A stretch of 64,000 nt of DNA from an uncultured Bacteroidales bacterium (GCA_934725575.1 CAKVCK010000007.1:62001-126000), one strand, 5' to 3'. Numbered from the stretch's first letter, positions 1-9,710 are shown. The notes: a model not told the origin generated them from the sequence alone. Numbers and translations: made by a program.

Positions 1-159
1 GATTTATTCATAATCTTTCAATTTTATATTGGTTAAAGGATCAGCCGGCATTGCCGGCCAATCCTTGGATATTCATTTAAAGTTCCGATTGTGAAAGCTT
101 CAGTTTCAAAGTTTTTCCCAAAATGGAACAAAGTTTTTCCACCTCAAAGAACATTCGCT

Positions 160-1284
160 TTAATCATTGATCAAAGCTTGACGGGCGACCTCAAGAGCGT
201 CGTTAAGATCGTTGCAGGCGTCGATGGCATCCTTGACCTTAGCGTCCTGATAGTTCTTCACGAACGGCTTAGGCATCGCGGCGATCTTCTCAAGGCATTT
301 CTCGATGGCGGAGATTACACCCTCATTGGCGGCCTGATCAACCCCTGCGAGGTAAGCGCTCACTGAATATGTCTGCGCGGATGTCGCTCCAAGCGCTCCG
401 AAATAGGCGTTACGGACGCTGACGATGTTGTCGTAGAAGTCCTCGATGGAATTCCAGGAATGAGGTGACTCAATGTAGTTCACATCCTCTCCGGTGTATG
501 GCTTGCCGATCTTCTGGGTACCGACCTCATCCACGATGTCCTTGCAGCCCTCGATGATCTGCTCGCTTCCGGCAGTAACTGATTTCCAAACACTTCCCGC
601 CTGGCCGCAAAGCTTCATCTGCTCGCCGAAATCATCCTCCGGCTCCATTTCGGCATCCTCTATCAAAGCCTTCTTGGCATCGCTGACATTGTCGAGCCCG
701 GCCCAGGCGGCCTCAAGCCTCGCCGCACTCAAAGACAGATCCTTGGCGACAGCGGCGGCATAAAGGATTTCCTTCGCCGGTATGGCTGAAGCGGCACGCT
801 CCTTACCATCACGGAATATGATATATTCAATGCCGTGGAATCCTACGAGTCCGTTGTTGAGATTGGCGACCGTGTTCTCGATGTCAGCCATCATCTTCTC
901 GCTGTCGAGAAGGTTCTCAAGGGCTGTCTTGTCAAGCGGCCAGGTGTCGATGTGAGGGTCGATGTAGTATTTCGACGCGGCTCCGAAAAGGAATGCCTCA
1001 CTCCACTCCCAATACTGACGGGCGGATTTCCAAAGATCACAGGCAGCCTTCACATTAGCGTCGGTCGGAGCCGTCTGAAGTTTCTCGATCGCCGCCTGAA
1101 GCTCAAGCGACTTGTCAGCGAGATTCTTGTACGTCGGGCTCACAGTGTTGTCCACGAAAGTCTCGTTGACCTTCTGAAGCGTTTCCTCCTTAGCGGAAGT
1201 CGGGTCTGTGGAATTTTTGTCGCAGGCCACAACGGCGAGAGCTGAAGCCATCAGCACAGCCGCGAATTTAAAACCTTGTCTCAT
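160..1284 (-). CDS. Imelysin-family lipoprotein
   Basis: 374 aa. The N-terminus is a lipoprotein signal (hydrophobic run, then VVAC with Cys at about residue 21), so the protein is probably anchored in the periplasm or outer membrane. Residues 148-154 read GFHGIEY, matching the GxHxxE signature of imelysin-like (peptidase M75/IPR018976) proteins, and the all-helical, Ala/Leu-rich remainder and length fit the family. Family members are linked to iron uptake; the peptidase activity implied by the old name is not established. It lies 125 bp downstream of a same-strand outer-membrane porin gene, and the two probably form one metal-acquisition unit (inference). The family call is firm, the iron role is by association. 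Confidence 0.88.
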   Translation of the reverse strand: MRQGFKFAAVLMASALAVVACDKNSTDPTSAKEETLQKVNETFVDNTVSPTYKNLADKSLELQAAIEKLQTAPTDANVKAACDLWKSARQYWEWSEAFLFGAASKYYIDPHIDTWPLDKTALENLLDSEKMMADIENTVANLNNGLVGFHGIEYIIFRDGKERAASAIPAKEILYAAAVAKDLSLSAARLEAAWAGLDNVSDAKKALIEDAEMEPEDDFGEQMKLCGQAGSVWKSVTAGSEQIIEGCKDIVDEVGTQKIGKPYTGEDVNYIESPHSWNSIEDFYDNIVSVRNAYFGALGATSAQTYSVSAYLAGVDQAANEGVISAIEKCLEKIAAMPKPFVKNYQDAKVKDAIDACNDLNDALEVARQALIND

Positions 1285-1409
1285 AGTTGTTGTATTTTTG
1301 AATATTTAATTATCTATCAATCATTTCATCAATATATTCATTTATCGGATGATGGCCGCAATCTCGTGACCACCGATTCTGAATCAATGTCGGTACTCAA
1401 ATATATTCA

Positions 1410-2651
1410 TCACCTCAAAAACCAGCCGCTGAAAGCGATTCCGAGAGTGATCGAAGGTTCGTTGTTGAACGGAGCGACATAGAAGCGCTTTGAATATTCC
1501 GCCTTAACTACGATGTCCTTGATCGGGTACCAGTTGATGCCGGCGGCGATGCGATGCTTCCCGCACCATTTGTAGTCCAACACACCATCGGCCACCTTGA
1601 ACATCGAATCATAGTACTCGTAGTGGGCGAAAGCGTAGCACCTGCTCTCCTTCTTGAAGAGTGAAAGAATATCATAGCCCACCTCTATGCTGCCGACGAT
1701 CGCATCGGACCCGACCGCGTTGTGAGGGGAAGGTGAAGCGTTGGACATATTGTTCTTATTGAACGCCGTTATCTGCTGTGAATCATTCAGATGCGCATAG
1801 TCAAAGCAGCCTCTGGCGATCAAGTTGTGTCCCGAGTAGGTGAAGTCCGCCGAGCCGATCATCACCTCGCCCTTGCAGTCCTTGTACTTGGAGTTCTTCG
1901 TGAGGGAGTTGTTGAAGCTTGATCCGAAGTAGCCGCTGAGACCCATCCTCAAGCCTTTGACAGAATGATTGTCTATCCTGAACGCTCCGGCATAGGAGTT
2001 CGCGATCTTGAACTCGTAAGGGGATCCGGCTCCGCCCTGGATGAAGTTCTCCGTGCTGAACCGGTCGGAGTCAAGCCCGGGAAGGAACATCAGTTCATAG
2101 GACCATTTGCCGAGGTTGCCCAGAATCTCGATTCCCGGCTCGTGCCAAGTGCAAGGAAAGACAGTGTTCTCCCCTTCCATCCTATAGGCCGTGAAGAACT
2201 CGGTCGGAAGATGGTGGCCGTTTGTCAGTCCCACTGGGATGATTATCATTCCCGTCCTGACCTTGAACGCGTCGCTGAAAGCCTTCTGGAGCCAGAACTG
2301 CTCCAAGGCTACCTCGCCTCCACGCTCGATCTCGCTCTCATATTCACCGGCCTCGTCAGCCTCCAGCTCGACCGCGCTTTCGGTGCCTCCGTGCTCGAAC
2401 TCGATCTCCGTGCCGAGCGTCCATCCTTTTCCGAAGTCGTACCCAAGATTGATGACAAAATGCGGGATGTCGAACCGTCCGTGACTCTTGTCGTCCTTGT
2501 ACTGTTCCGGATGGTTGTACCTCTGCCAGGCATCGCTGTAGAAGTTGCGGGTCATCATTGCCTCGCCGTAACCGCCGATTGTAAGTCTCTGAGCGTTAGC
2601 CGCAAAGCCTGTCGCAATCAGTATTACCAGAAGTAAAATCTTTTGTCTCAT
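1410..2651 (-). CDS. Outer-membrane beta-barrel porin (phosphate-selective porin-like)
   Basis: 413 aa from the ATG at 2651. The frame is open 48 codons further upstream, but only the internal start gives a proper signal peptide (MRQKILLLVILIATGFAANA, cleavage near AQ). The mature part alternates polar and aromatic residues in short strands (for example GYGEAMM, WTLGTEIEFEHGG, IAAGINWYPIKDIVVKAEYSKRF) and ends in aromatic FSGWFLR, as expected for an outer-membrane barrel of the OprO/P or carbohydrate-porin type. It is probably co-transcribed with the imelysin gene downstream. The substrate cannot be told from the sequence. Confidence 0.82.
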   Translation of the reverse strand: MRQKILLLVILIATGFAANAQRLTIGGYGEAMMTRNFYSDAWQRYNHPEQYKDDKSHGRFDIPHFVINLGYDFGKGWTLGTEIEFEHGGTESAVELEADEAGEYESEIERGGEVALEQFWLQKAFSDAFKVRTGMIIIPVGLTNGHHLPTEFFTAYRMEGENTVFPCTWHEPGIEILGNLGKWSYELMFLPGLDSDRFSTENFIQGGAGSPYEFKIANSYAGAFRIDNHSVKGLRMGLSGYFGSSFNNSLTKNSKYKDCKGEVMIGSADFTYSGHNLIARGCFDYAHLNDSQQITAFNKNNMSNASPSPHNAVGSDAIVGSIEVGYDILSLFKKESRCYAFAHYEYYDSMFKVADGVLDYKWCGKHRIAAGINWYPIKDIVVKAEYSKRFYVAPFNNEPSITLGIAFSGWFLR

Positions 2652-2811
2652 CTTTACCTTTTCAATTTGACACGGCAAAAGTACAGTGACACGGAAAGTC
2701 CGGCAATCGCAATTTTTCGGTATTCTGCACGGTTTCCGTTCAGGGATTGTGGCGAAAAGTTGGTATTTATCGTTTAAGGATGCCACATCGTCCAAGGTCG
2801 ATCCACTTTCT

Positions 2812-2851
2812 GATTATATTCACATCTTCAAAAATTTGTCGTATATTGCGG
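2812..2851 (+). promoter_or_regulatory. Promoter-like element duplicated at 14.38 kb
   Basis: GATTATATTCA, a short spacer and then AAAATTTGTCGTATATTGCG lie just upstream of the YccF gene. The same two blocks in the same order occur at 14361-14402. The TTTG and TATATTG parts resemble the Bacteroidetes -33/-7 promoter but are not a clean match. Confidence 0.4.
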
Positions 2852-2874
2852 TCAAGAAATATGCACGAATATCT

Positions 2875-3249
2875 ATGAGATTCATCGGGAATATTCTATG
2901 GCTGATTCTGGGAGGCCTGCTGGTCTCCCTCGGCTACTTCATCGCGGGACTGCTTTACTGCGTGACAATCGTCGGAATTCCATTCGGGTACCAATTGTGG
3001 AAGTTCGGGGTGTTCTCGCTATGGCCGTTCGGGACGGACGTGGTGGACGGGAACAACGCCGGAGGCTGCCTCAGCATATTTATGAATGTGGTTTGGATTC
3101 TGCTGGGATGGTGGGAAATCGCGGCGACGCACCTTGTCTTTGGACTAATCTGCTGCATCACGATCGTCGGGATCCCGTTCGGCCTCCAGCATTTCAAGAT
3201 GGCGTTCCTCTCGCTGCTGCCTTTCGGGAAGACATTCCGGAAGGCTTAA
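2875..3249 (+). CDS. yccF: YccF-family inner-membrane protein
   Basis: 124 aa from the ATG at 2875. Two near-identical halves each contain a hydrophobic segment followed by IVGIPFG (about residues 31-37 and 101-107) and a WPFG/LPFG motif, the hallmark of the duplicated YccF domain. About four membrane segments are predicted. The function of the family is unknown. It is monocistronic and transcribed away from the porin gene. A longer in-frame extension upstream exists but runs through the divergent promoter region and lacks family similarity, so it was not used. Confidence 0.85.
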   Translation: MRFIGNILWLILGGLLVSLGYFIAGLLYCVTIVGIPFGYQLWKFGVFSLWPFGTDVVDGNNAGGCLSIFMNVVWILLGWWEIAATHLVFGLICCITIVGIPFGLQHFKMAFLSLLPFGKTFRKA

Positions 3250-4179
3250 AACATAATCTTACATATTCTTTGGCCGTTATACCGCAAGACTCCTGGCAAA
3301 ATTTCCGTATTTTTTTTGTTCACCGATGCGGAAATCAGGCATTATAGGGCAAACAACAAAAAATAATGGTAATTATATACGAGTTGCCTACACTGTCACA
3401 TAGCGTTGGTGTACATTGGAGTTCACACTATGATCTATAGCCAGTAGTTATCAAATGGATGCCACTTCAGGTGTGCGGCATTTTCCACATCAGGAGCGTC
3501 AAAACATTGTCCACTAGTTAGACGGGAACAGGTGTGATAGGCTCAGGTTTCTCCAACATTGGAACTTGACCGCATTTGCCCTCCTTTCCCGTCAGTCGTG
3601 AAATCCAGTGATTGGCATCTCCGTCATAATGTAAGGTACGGCTGACTATTGCAGTCCCACGCCAACATTCAAACCAAGGCTGACGGCCGATGTGGTTATC
3701 TTCCAACGACTCGCAACATCCGGCGGCCTTCCGAACATAGCCACCTTTTCAAAGGACGTATGTATCGCCATTTTGCAAAACAGCGGCATACGATCATTCT
3801 TCTACACCATTGTGAGGCCCGGCCGTATGCCACCTATGGATAGAAAAACCATAGGCGGCATATCCACAGGCCTCCCGCCGTACTCAGGTTTGGTTTGTGT
3901 GCCGCCATATTCACAAAATGCGTGGGACACCAGCACGTATGTAACTGCTTGGCGACCGCTTGCATACCACGTTAGTCAACTGCCATATAGTTACCTAAGA
4001 AAATGTCCGCCGAAACGGCAATCTACCGGAGAAACTATGCCATATCACTGGTTTGTCCGAAGAATAGGATTCTCGCCGGACGAAACTCAATCACAAAGCC
4101 TTAGCCCACGTGTATGGAGGATAAGAACTATATCTGCTAAGAGATTATATTCGAGTTATCCCTCAATATCCGTCATATA
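3250..4179. other. 930-bp region without a supportable gene
   Basis: No reading frame here looks like an intact gene. On the minus strand, segments at about 3520-3700 and 3660-3950 give protein-like stretches (for example FEKVAMFGRPPDVASRWK and LHYDGDANHWISRL) interrupted by stops and frame changes, which suggests a decayed gene. The 163-codon plus-strand frame at 3692-4183 is probably its shadow. Confidence 0.35.
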
Positions 4180-4572
4180 CTAACGTACAAGGGTTACGGC
4201 AGGAACGGTCTTGACAAATCCTTGCTTGGTTTTGTACCTATATGTGCCGACTTGCCTGAATCGTTTGCCTACCGGTTTCTTGACGACTTGCTCATCATAG
4301 TAATGGACATCCTCTCCTGCCACAAGAAGAACAACCGCCCCGCTATACCAATCATATTCTTCATCGGACCGCTCTTTCGCCAATGCATTGCCGTTAGGAA
4401 GAACCTGCATAACCTTATATTCCTGCACCGACATTACCTGCCCGACTTCCTCAAAATAGTCAACACCATCCACACGAGAGCCATTCGATGCCAAACCTAA
4501 GATGAAAAAGAAAACGAATGTCAACACAATGCCCGTAATGGTACCGAGAAGAAACACTAAACCTTTTTTCAT
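4180..4572 (-). CDS. Small membrane-anchored protein of unknown function
   Basis: 130 aa from ATG 4572 (a TTG six bases upstream was rejected as a weaker start). One N-terminal transmembrane segment (about residues 5-27, rich in F, L and V) is followed by a soluble domain with alternating charged and hydrophobic residues (VGQVMSVQEYKVMQVLPNGNALA; RFRQVGTYRYKTKQGFVKTVPAV) that reads like a small beta-rich domain facing the periplasm. I do not recognise the family. A 40-codon ORF lies 29 bp upstream in the same direction and may be co-transcribed. Confidence 0.65.
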   Translation of the reverse strand: MKKGLVFLLGTITGIVLTFVFFFILGLASNGSRVDGVDYFEEVGQVMSVQEYKVMQVLPNGNALAKERSDEEYDWYSGAVVLLVAGEDVHYYDEQVVKKPVGKRFRQVGTYRYKTKQGFVKTVPAVTLVR

Positions 4573-4601
4573 AATCAAATATTAATTTTAAACATAATAA
4601 A

Positions 4602-4724
4602 TTACAACTCTTCCAACCGTTCATCATCGTTATTACCATCCTGATTCAGAAATGACAGGAAAGTATGAAGGAATGCCGTCTCTTTGAAGAAATAATTCGG
4701 ATCAACCTCCATTTTTTCCTGCAT
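4602..4724 (-). CDS. Possible 40-aa ORF upstream of the membrane protein
   Basis: Starts MQEKMEVDPNYFFKETAFLH and ends in an acidic DDERLEEL tail. An in-frame stop just upstream means it is not the end of a long visible gene. Supported only by plausible composition and by close same-strand spacing to the next gene. It could also be the 3' remnant of a deleted gene. Confidence 0.35.
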   Translation of the reverse strand: MQEKMEVDPNYFFKETAFLHTFLSFLNQDGNNDDERLEEL

Positions 4725-4840
4725 ATTCGCCACGGACTTCAAAATCGCCAAATTTCAGAATATACGAACAGCCTTTGTCTATACAAAGTTAAGAATAATT
4801 TGCCGAGATTCTATCGGTACGGCTAAAGGTAAAAACTTTT

Positions 4841-4872
4841 CCGTGCGTAAAATGACACGATTTTACGCACGG
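4841..4872. terminator. Perfect 12-bp inverted repeat
   Basis: CCGTGCGTAAAA and TTTTACGCACGG are separated by 8 nt. It lies 67 bp past the stop of the broken lipoprotein gene. It could be a terminator, but the arm half GCGTAAAA also matches the operator half-site seen at 63.4 kb. Confidence 0.45.
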
Positions 4873-4938
4873 ATATATTCAAAGTAATGATAAGCTCTTC
4901 AACAAGCAGACCTCAAAACCTCTATGTTATTCAAGAAA

Positions 4939-5654
4939 TTAATCCTGCGACGTGTTTTCCTCAACGAAAATCCTGATCGACTCCCGCTGCTCCTTATCGG
5001 AGTCCACAAGCACTCCGGCGGCCATCCAGTAGGCGTACTTACCGGTGCAGAACTCTAACAGGGATTCGATGTCAGTGCCATAGCGGAACTCGATGTGGTG
5101 TGTGCTTGCCGGGGTGTCGGAACGCATAGCGAAACAACTGAACTCGTCCTCATTGCCGTCCTTGGACTTGAAGAAATAGAAGTCATAGTCAGCGTTATAG
5201 CTATCGAAAACATATTTGTGAGAGAAGATCTCATCGTCCGATGCGTCAAGTCCCTTTATGCCGCCTTTGCCGTCAAAGACGAAACGGCTCACGCCCTGCT
5301 TGAAATCGCAGTTGAACTGGAATCCGTTCTGCCATCCGTCGGTGCCGTACCAAAACGCTCAGTGGCGGTCTCTCCTGTCAATGTACCTGTCATAGAGGAT
5401 TTCAGCGCATCGACTGTCGCTTGTGCGGCATCCTTTCCAACAGCCTTTTCACATTCGGAAAGCCAGAAGGCATCCCATTTCGGGTTCAGCAAAGTCCTCT
5501 CACTGAAGAGTTCCTCGTAAGTTCCTTTGAGATTTTTCTGAAGTTGTGCGGCGGCCTCGGCGGAACCCGTTTCGGGAGCGTTGCCTGTGCCACAGGAAGT
5601 AGAAAACACAATGGCGCAAAGAGCCAAGACCAAATTAGCGGCGATATTCTTCAT
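4939..5654 (-). pseudogene. Frameshifted lipoprotein gene, unknown family
   Basis: Two adjacent frames join into one protein of about 240 aa. The first begins at ATG 5654 with a lipoprotein signal (FSTSC lipobox) and runs through an alpha-helical region (FSERTLLNPKWDAFWLSECEKAVG). Near 5352-5355 it loses frame in an A4 run (T4 on the coding strand). The second frame continues FWYGTDGWQNGFQFNCDFKQG and then the conserved-looking acidic C-terminal half to 4939. One extra T restores the full protein. Either the gene is recently inactivated or the base is an assembly error. A TATCTTTG -7 box lies at 5682-5689 on the minus strand. Function not recognised. Confidence 0.7.
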
Positions 5655-5922
5655 TTCCAATCATTTTAAGATTCCATTTCGCAAAGATAGTCTTTAGACA
5701 ATTCTCCGGAAATCCTAATTTGTTGGTATTTTCATCTAAGCAAGATGCACCCTGGAAGTCATTGGGCTCGGAGCATAAAAAAATGATTAAGGATGATTCT
5801 TGTCCAGCCAAACGCCACTACAAAAGTACAGAAGTTTTTATCCGGCATAACCGCATTTCCCCGGACAAATGAAAGGGAATTAAGGTTTTATCCGGCCAAA
5901 CGGACTTCTTGCCGGACAAAGG

Positions 5923-7461
5923 CTATTTGACAACCGCCACTAGCCCCATCTCGTCGGCCTTCACCCGCATAAAGGCATCGGCCTCCTCGAAGTTGTTGCC
6001 GATCTGGCCGTCCAGGATGGCTTCCTTGACATATTCCTTCAGGACACCTATCTCGCGGCACGGACTCAGGCCATAGACCTCCATCACATATTCACCGGTA
6101 ATCGGGTTCTTGAAGTTGCGGATGGCGTCCTTGGCCTCGACCTCGACGAGCTTGCGCTTCACCAGTTCAAAATTCTGGCGGATCCGGGCGACCTTCACCG
6201 GGTTCTTGGATGTGATGTCGGCGTTGCACAGGAGCATCAGGTCATCGATCTCGTTGCCGGCGTCGAACAGGAGACGGCGCACGGCGGAGTCCGTAACCTC
6301 CTCATCCACAAGGGCGATCGGACGGTGATGAAGGCTGACCAGCTTCTGGACATACTTCATCTTCTCATTCAGCGGCATTTTCAAAGCCTTGAATATTCTC
6401 GGAACCATCTTGGAGCCGACAACCTCGTGGCCGTGGAAGGTCCAGCCGACCGACGGGTCAAAACGCTTGGCGACCGGCTTGCCGATGTCGTGCAGCAGAG
6501 CCGCCCAACGCAGCCACACATTCGGCTGGGTCCTGACCGACTCCACGAAACTGTCCCCACCCTCGTCCGGAGTAAAGTCCTTCAAAGTACCGACCGCGAT
6601 GTCCTCGATCTCCGAGGCAGCGACATTGTCAACAACCTGGAGCGTGTGCGAGAATATCTCCTTATGTCCCTTTCCGTCAACGGATTCCACACCTTTGAGA
6701 CTCAGAAGATCCGGGAGGATATATTCAAGAAGTCCGGTCTCGTCCATCAGGAAGAATCCCATCGAAGGGTGCGGCGTGACGAGAATCTTGTTGAGTTCCT
6801 CGACGATGCGCTCCTTGGAAAGGATCGTCATTCGGTCGCGCATATTCCTCATCGCCCGCAAGGATTCCGGGACGATGGTGAATTTTTGCTCCGGCGTGCT
6901 GAGTTTCGTGGCGAAACGGATCGCGCGGAGCATCCTGAGAGGGTCGTCGCTGTAGGTCTGCTCCGGCTCCAACGGGGTGCGGATTATGCCCGCCGCAAGG
7001 TCGCGGATGCCTCCGAAAGGATCGACAAGCGCGCCGTAGTCCTCCTTTTGCAAGCTGAACGCCATCGCGTTGATAGTGAAATCCCTGCGTTCCTGATCCT
7101 CCTCAAGCGTACCGTCCTCGACAATCGGCTTGCGCGAATCGTGGCGGTAGGACTCCTTCCGCGCGCCGACGAACTCGATCTCCGCCCCGTGCCATTTCAG
7201 CATCGCGGTACCGAAGGTCTTGAATATGGACACGTTGCAATGCCGGCGTTCCTTTTCCTCGATCTTCGCGGCCACTGCCTCGGCCAATTGGATCCCGCTC
7301 CCCTCCACCACGATGTCGATGTCATCGTTCGGTCTGCCAAGGAAGCAGTCACGCACATAGCCTCCGATCACGAAAGCCCTTACGCCAAGTTCCTCCGCCG
7401 CCGCGGACACAATCCCGAAAATCGGTTTGTCAAGATATCCCTGTGTTATTGTCGCACCCAT
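5923..7461 (-). CDS. cca: CCA tRNA nucleotidyltransferase with HD domain
   Basis: 512 aa. Class II nucleotidyltransferase head: GGYVRDCFLGR and DIDIVVEG (about residues 33-55; the two metal-binding Asp are in DIDIV), then RRDFTINAMAF, DPFGGIRDL and DDPLRMLRAIRFA, the ordered motifs of CCA-adding enzymes and poly(A) polymerases. A C-terminal HD phosphohydrolase domain follows (LLHDIGKP and HGHEVVG). The enzyme adds or repairs the 3'-CCA end of tRNAs, using CTP and ATP. Its start lies 4 bp after the stop of the HsdR_N-like gene, so the two are translated from one message. Confidence 0.95.
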   Translation of the reverse strand: MGATITQGYLDKPIFGIVSAAAEELGVRAFVIGGYVRDCFLGRPNDDIDIVVEGSGIQLAEAVAAKIEEKERRHCNVSIFKTFGTAMLKWHGAEIEFVGARKESYRHDSRKPIVEDGTLEEDQERRDFTINAMAFSLQKEDYGALVDPFGGIRDLAAGIIRTPLEPEQTYSDDPLRMLRAIRFATKLSTPEQKFTIVPESLRAMRNMRDRMTILSKERIVEELNKILVTPHPSMGFFLMDETGLLEYILPDLLSLKGVESVDGKGHKEIFSHTLQVVDNVAASEIEDIAVGTLKDFTPDEGGDSFVESVRTQPNVWLRWAALLHDIGKPVAKRFDPSVGWTFHGHEVVGSKMVPRIFKALKMPLNEKMKYVQKLVSLHHRPIALVDEEVTDSAVRRLLFDAGNEIDDLMLLCNADITSKNPVKVARIRQNFELVKRKLVEVEAKDAIRNFKNPITGEYVMEVYGLSPCREIGVLKEYVKEAILDGQIGNNFEEADAFMRVKADEMGLVAVVK

Positions 7462-7465
7462 ATTC

Positions 7466-7867
7466 CTATTTCTGCATTGTCTCCCAATCCGGGAATTGTT
7501 TCATCTGAGAGTAAGCCTCTCCGTCGCGGACGAAGCCAAAAGTCTTCAACCCGTTGGTTATCACCACATATTTCACATTCAGCACCAGGTTGTAACGCAG
7601 CGCCTGCTCCAGCACTTCCCTGCTCATCGGCACATCCTCCCGCTTGCACTCCACCACCATCAGCGGAGCCGTGTCCCGTCCGTAAACGAGGATATCCGCC
7701 CTGAAATCCTTCCCTCCGAACTTCATCGCCACCTCGCTCATCATCATATATTCCGGCACCTTCATCCGCTCCTTCAGCACCCCGATGAACCACTGCCGCA
7801 CCTTCTCCTCCGGCGTCAGCGCCACCGCCTTCTTCCTCAACGGGTCCCAAACCTTCTGCTGCTCCAT
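7466..7867 (-). CDS. HsdR N-terminal-domain (PD-(D/E)XK-like) small protein
   Basis: 133 aa. Contains ADILVYGRDTAPLMVVECKRE (shown here in two parts: ADILVY, then VVECK), the D...ExK arrangement of the PD-(D/E)XK nuclease fold as in the HSDR_N_2 domain. No helicase or specificity subunit is nearby, so this is the common stand-alone Bacteroidota form rather than a type I restriction system. It directly precedes cca (4-bp gap), so it may act in nucleic-acid housekeeping. The exact role is unknown. Confidence 0.75.
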   Translation of the reverse strand: MEQQKVWDPLRKKAVALTPEEKVRQWFIGVLKERMKVPEYMMMSEVAMKFGGKDFRADILVYGRDTAPLMVVECKREDVPMSREVLEQALRYNLVLNVKYVVITNGLKTFGFVRDGEAYSQMKQFPDWETMQK

Positions 7868-7923
7868 TTTTTATGAATATGTCAATTTTTATTCGTGAAT
7901 ATGTCTGAATATTTTCGTCAGGC

Positions 7924-8889
7924 CTATTGTTTTTCTGAAGAGCCAGCGTCCTTCACGCCTTCTATTTGACCGCTTTGCGCACCGGACTCATTATCAGTCA
8001 TATAGCCAACCATATTCACATCTTTATGAAGCGATTCCGGATGTGTTCTCTCTACTTTCACCTCAGCCGAAGCCTTCAGCACACGCCTATAGATGTCGTC
8101 TATCACAAGCCCGGAAATTGTCATTCCGAATATGGCCGTGACGTGGACCGTCGTGCCGTTGATCTGAGCCTTCGAGGAGCACCACTCGTGGTTCAGAAGG
8201 TCCGGATTTCCAGGCCCGTCCTGAGCCTTGGGACACATACATTTCTCCGTGCCGCAGCTCTGGCAATGCCCCCTGTTCGGCAACACCTCGTCGTCATACA
8301 CGCAGAGGAACTTCTTGGCCGGCAGCGTTTTGGCTCTTTTCATCTTCTTCCTCAGCGCCGCCCCCAGCGGACATCCCCTCACATTCCAGAACTCCGCCAC
8401 CTTGATCTTCAGCGGATCCACTTTCAGCGCCGCACCCAGCGAGCAGAAGAACTTCGCCTTGCTTGATGTGGCATTCAGGATCAGATGTACCTTCTCCTTC
8501 AGAGAGTCAACAGCATCGATGACGTAATCATATTCATCAAGATTGAACTGTCTAGCCGTTTCCTCGCAGTAGATCTGCTGGACCGCAGTGATCTCAGCCT
8601 TAGGGTTGATCTCCAAAAGATGAGCTTTGAGCGCATCAACCTTCACCTGGCCAACTGTTTTAGTCGTCGCCATAAGCTGCCGGTTCACATTCGTGATGCA
8701 GATCCTGTCCGAGTCCACGATCGTCAGTTTCGTGATCCCGCTGCGCACCAGCCCCTCCGCACACCAACTCCCGACTCCCCCGACTCCGAATATGATCACC
8801 CTGACAGCCGCCAGAGCCTCCATAACATCATCGCCCAGAAGCAGTTCCGTACGGTTGTATATCGCTTTCTCTATCGTGTTCTTTGCCAT
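7924..8889 (-). CDS. tcdA: tRNA threonylcarbamoyladenosine dehydratase (E1-like)
   Basis: 321 aa from ATG 8889. ThiF/MoeB/E1-like fold: nucleotide-binding GVGGVGSWCAEGL (about residues 36-48), then VDSDRICITNVNRQ with the Arg and Asn typical of adenylation enzymes, and YDYVIDAVDSL. TcdA/CsdL cyclises t6A37 of tRNA to ct6A using ATP. A Cys cluster (CGTEKCMCPK) lies in the middle third, as in other members. The C-terminal 40 residues are polar and look like a lineage-specific tail. A TAACTTTG -7 box overlaps 8896-8903 on the minus strand, only a few bases before the start, implying a very short leader. Confidence 0.92.
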   Translation of the reverse strand: MAKNTIEKAIYNRTELLLGDDVMEALAAVRVIIFGVGGVGSWCAEGLVRSGITKLTIVDSDRICITNVNRQLMATTKTVGQVKVDALKAHLLEINPKAEITAVQQIYCEETARQFNLDEYDYVIDAVDSLKEKVHLILNATSSKAKFFCSLGAALKVDPLKIKVAEFWNVRGCPLGAALRKKMKRAKTLPAKKFLCVYDDEVLPNRGHCQSCGTEKCMCPKAQDGPGNPDLLNHEWCSSKAQINGTTVHVTAIFGMTISGLVIDDIYRRVLKASAEVKVERTHPESLHKDVNMVGYMTDNESGAQSGQIEGVKDAGSSEKQ

Positions 8890-9263
8890 AGTCTGCAAAG
8901 TTAACAATCCTTAAGGAATATTCTTAAAGCTTTGCCTATCATTTTTTAACAATGAGTCCACTTTCAAATGTTGGAAAGGCTATTTGGGATGCCGCCTGTC
9001 ATCGCTATCGGGAGCCGTGGAGGATAATCTTTTACAGCTCAGCACATAAGCCATTATCCTTCAGTCGTTTTCCACTATAGGTAACAATGATATTATTTGA
9101 TTATGACTACATTATGCGCCACCAACTCAGAATCAGCCTGTGGCGTACAACGCACTGATTAGTAAAGACATAGCCAATAGACTTCGGTTTGATCCCACCA
9201 AAGACAACAGCTTATTCCTCATATTATCAAAGAGTTAATCCCCACATCAAATTTTCTTTATGA

Positions 9264-9298
9264 TTTGAAACAAATCCGGAATATTCATCGTATCTTTG
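9264..9298 (+). promoter_or_regulatory. ssrA promoter
   Basis: TTTG at 9264-9267 and TATCTTTG at 9291-9298 match the Bacteroidetes -33/-7 boxes, and the tmRNA 5' end falls 13 bp downstream. The rest of 8904-9263 shows no gene or clear signal. Confidence 0.8.
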
Positions 9299-9311
9299 TC
9301 ACAAATCGCTT

Positions 9312-9710
9312 GGGGATGTTCTGGTTTTGACAGCAATGATTCTGGGCGGTAAGCACGTCGGGCTCCTGGAGGGCCGGCCCGCCAAACTGGATCTCCAAAA
9401 ATTTAGTTGCTGATAACAACTACGCACTCGCTGCCTAATCGACCAAGTCGCATTAGCTTAATCCGAGCCGCCTAGGATGCGGTTCCGACGAGTATCCCGC
9501 GGACTTTACGCCTTCTCTGTTCCGAGTTCGGGGTATCATTCAAGAAGGACGCACCGGAGGACTCCTTTAAATCCGGCCAAGCCTCAAAGGATAAGCTTCG
9601 GTTAGCCCGTCTTCCGGCAGGCCGCGGCCGACAACCAAAGGACGACTAAGCGTGTAGAAAGCTGTTTGGTACGTTGTTTGGACGGCGGTTCGACTCCGCC
9701 CATCTCCACA
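9312..9710 (+). ncRNA. ssrA: tmRNA (one-piece ssrA)
   Basis: The 5' end GGGGATGTTCTGGTTTTGAC and the 3' end GGTTCGACTCCGCCCATCTCC give the tRNA-Ala-like half: acceptor stem GGGGATG/CATCTCC (one G-U pair) and a T arm with GGTTCGACTCC. The tag reading frame is at 9409-9438 after TAGTT: GCT GAT AAC AAC TAC GCA CTC GCT GCC TAA, giving ADNNYALAA, with the conserved ALAA degron. A full CCA end is not encoded. It rescues stalled ribosomes together with SmpB. Its 3' end borders a mobile island, as often happens because tmRNA genes are integrase targets. Confidence 0.97.

Noticed and set aside
3692..4183. 163-codon plus-strand ORF
   Set aside because: Composition is not protein-like, with no start context or motif; minus-strand stretches look more like decayed coding DNA.
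5095..5520. 141-codon plus-strand ORF
   Set aside because: Antisense to the frameshifted lipoprotein and spanning both of its halves, so it is a shadow.
6325..7704. 459-codon plus-strand frame
   Set aside because: It lies antisense to cca, whose motifs are unmistakable; the plus frame is an Arg/Leu-rich shadow.
7466..7867. Type I restriction system
   Set aside because: Only a 133-aa HsdR N-terminal-like domain is present; no helicase, methylase or specificity gene is adjacent.
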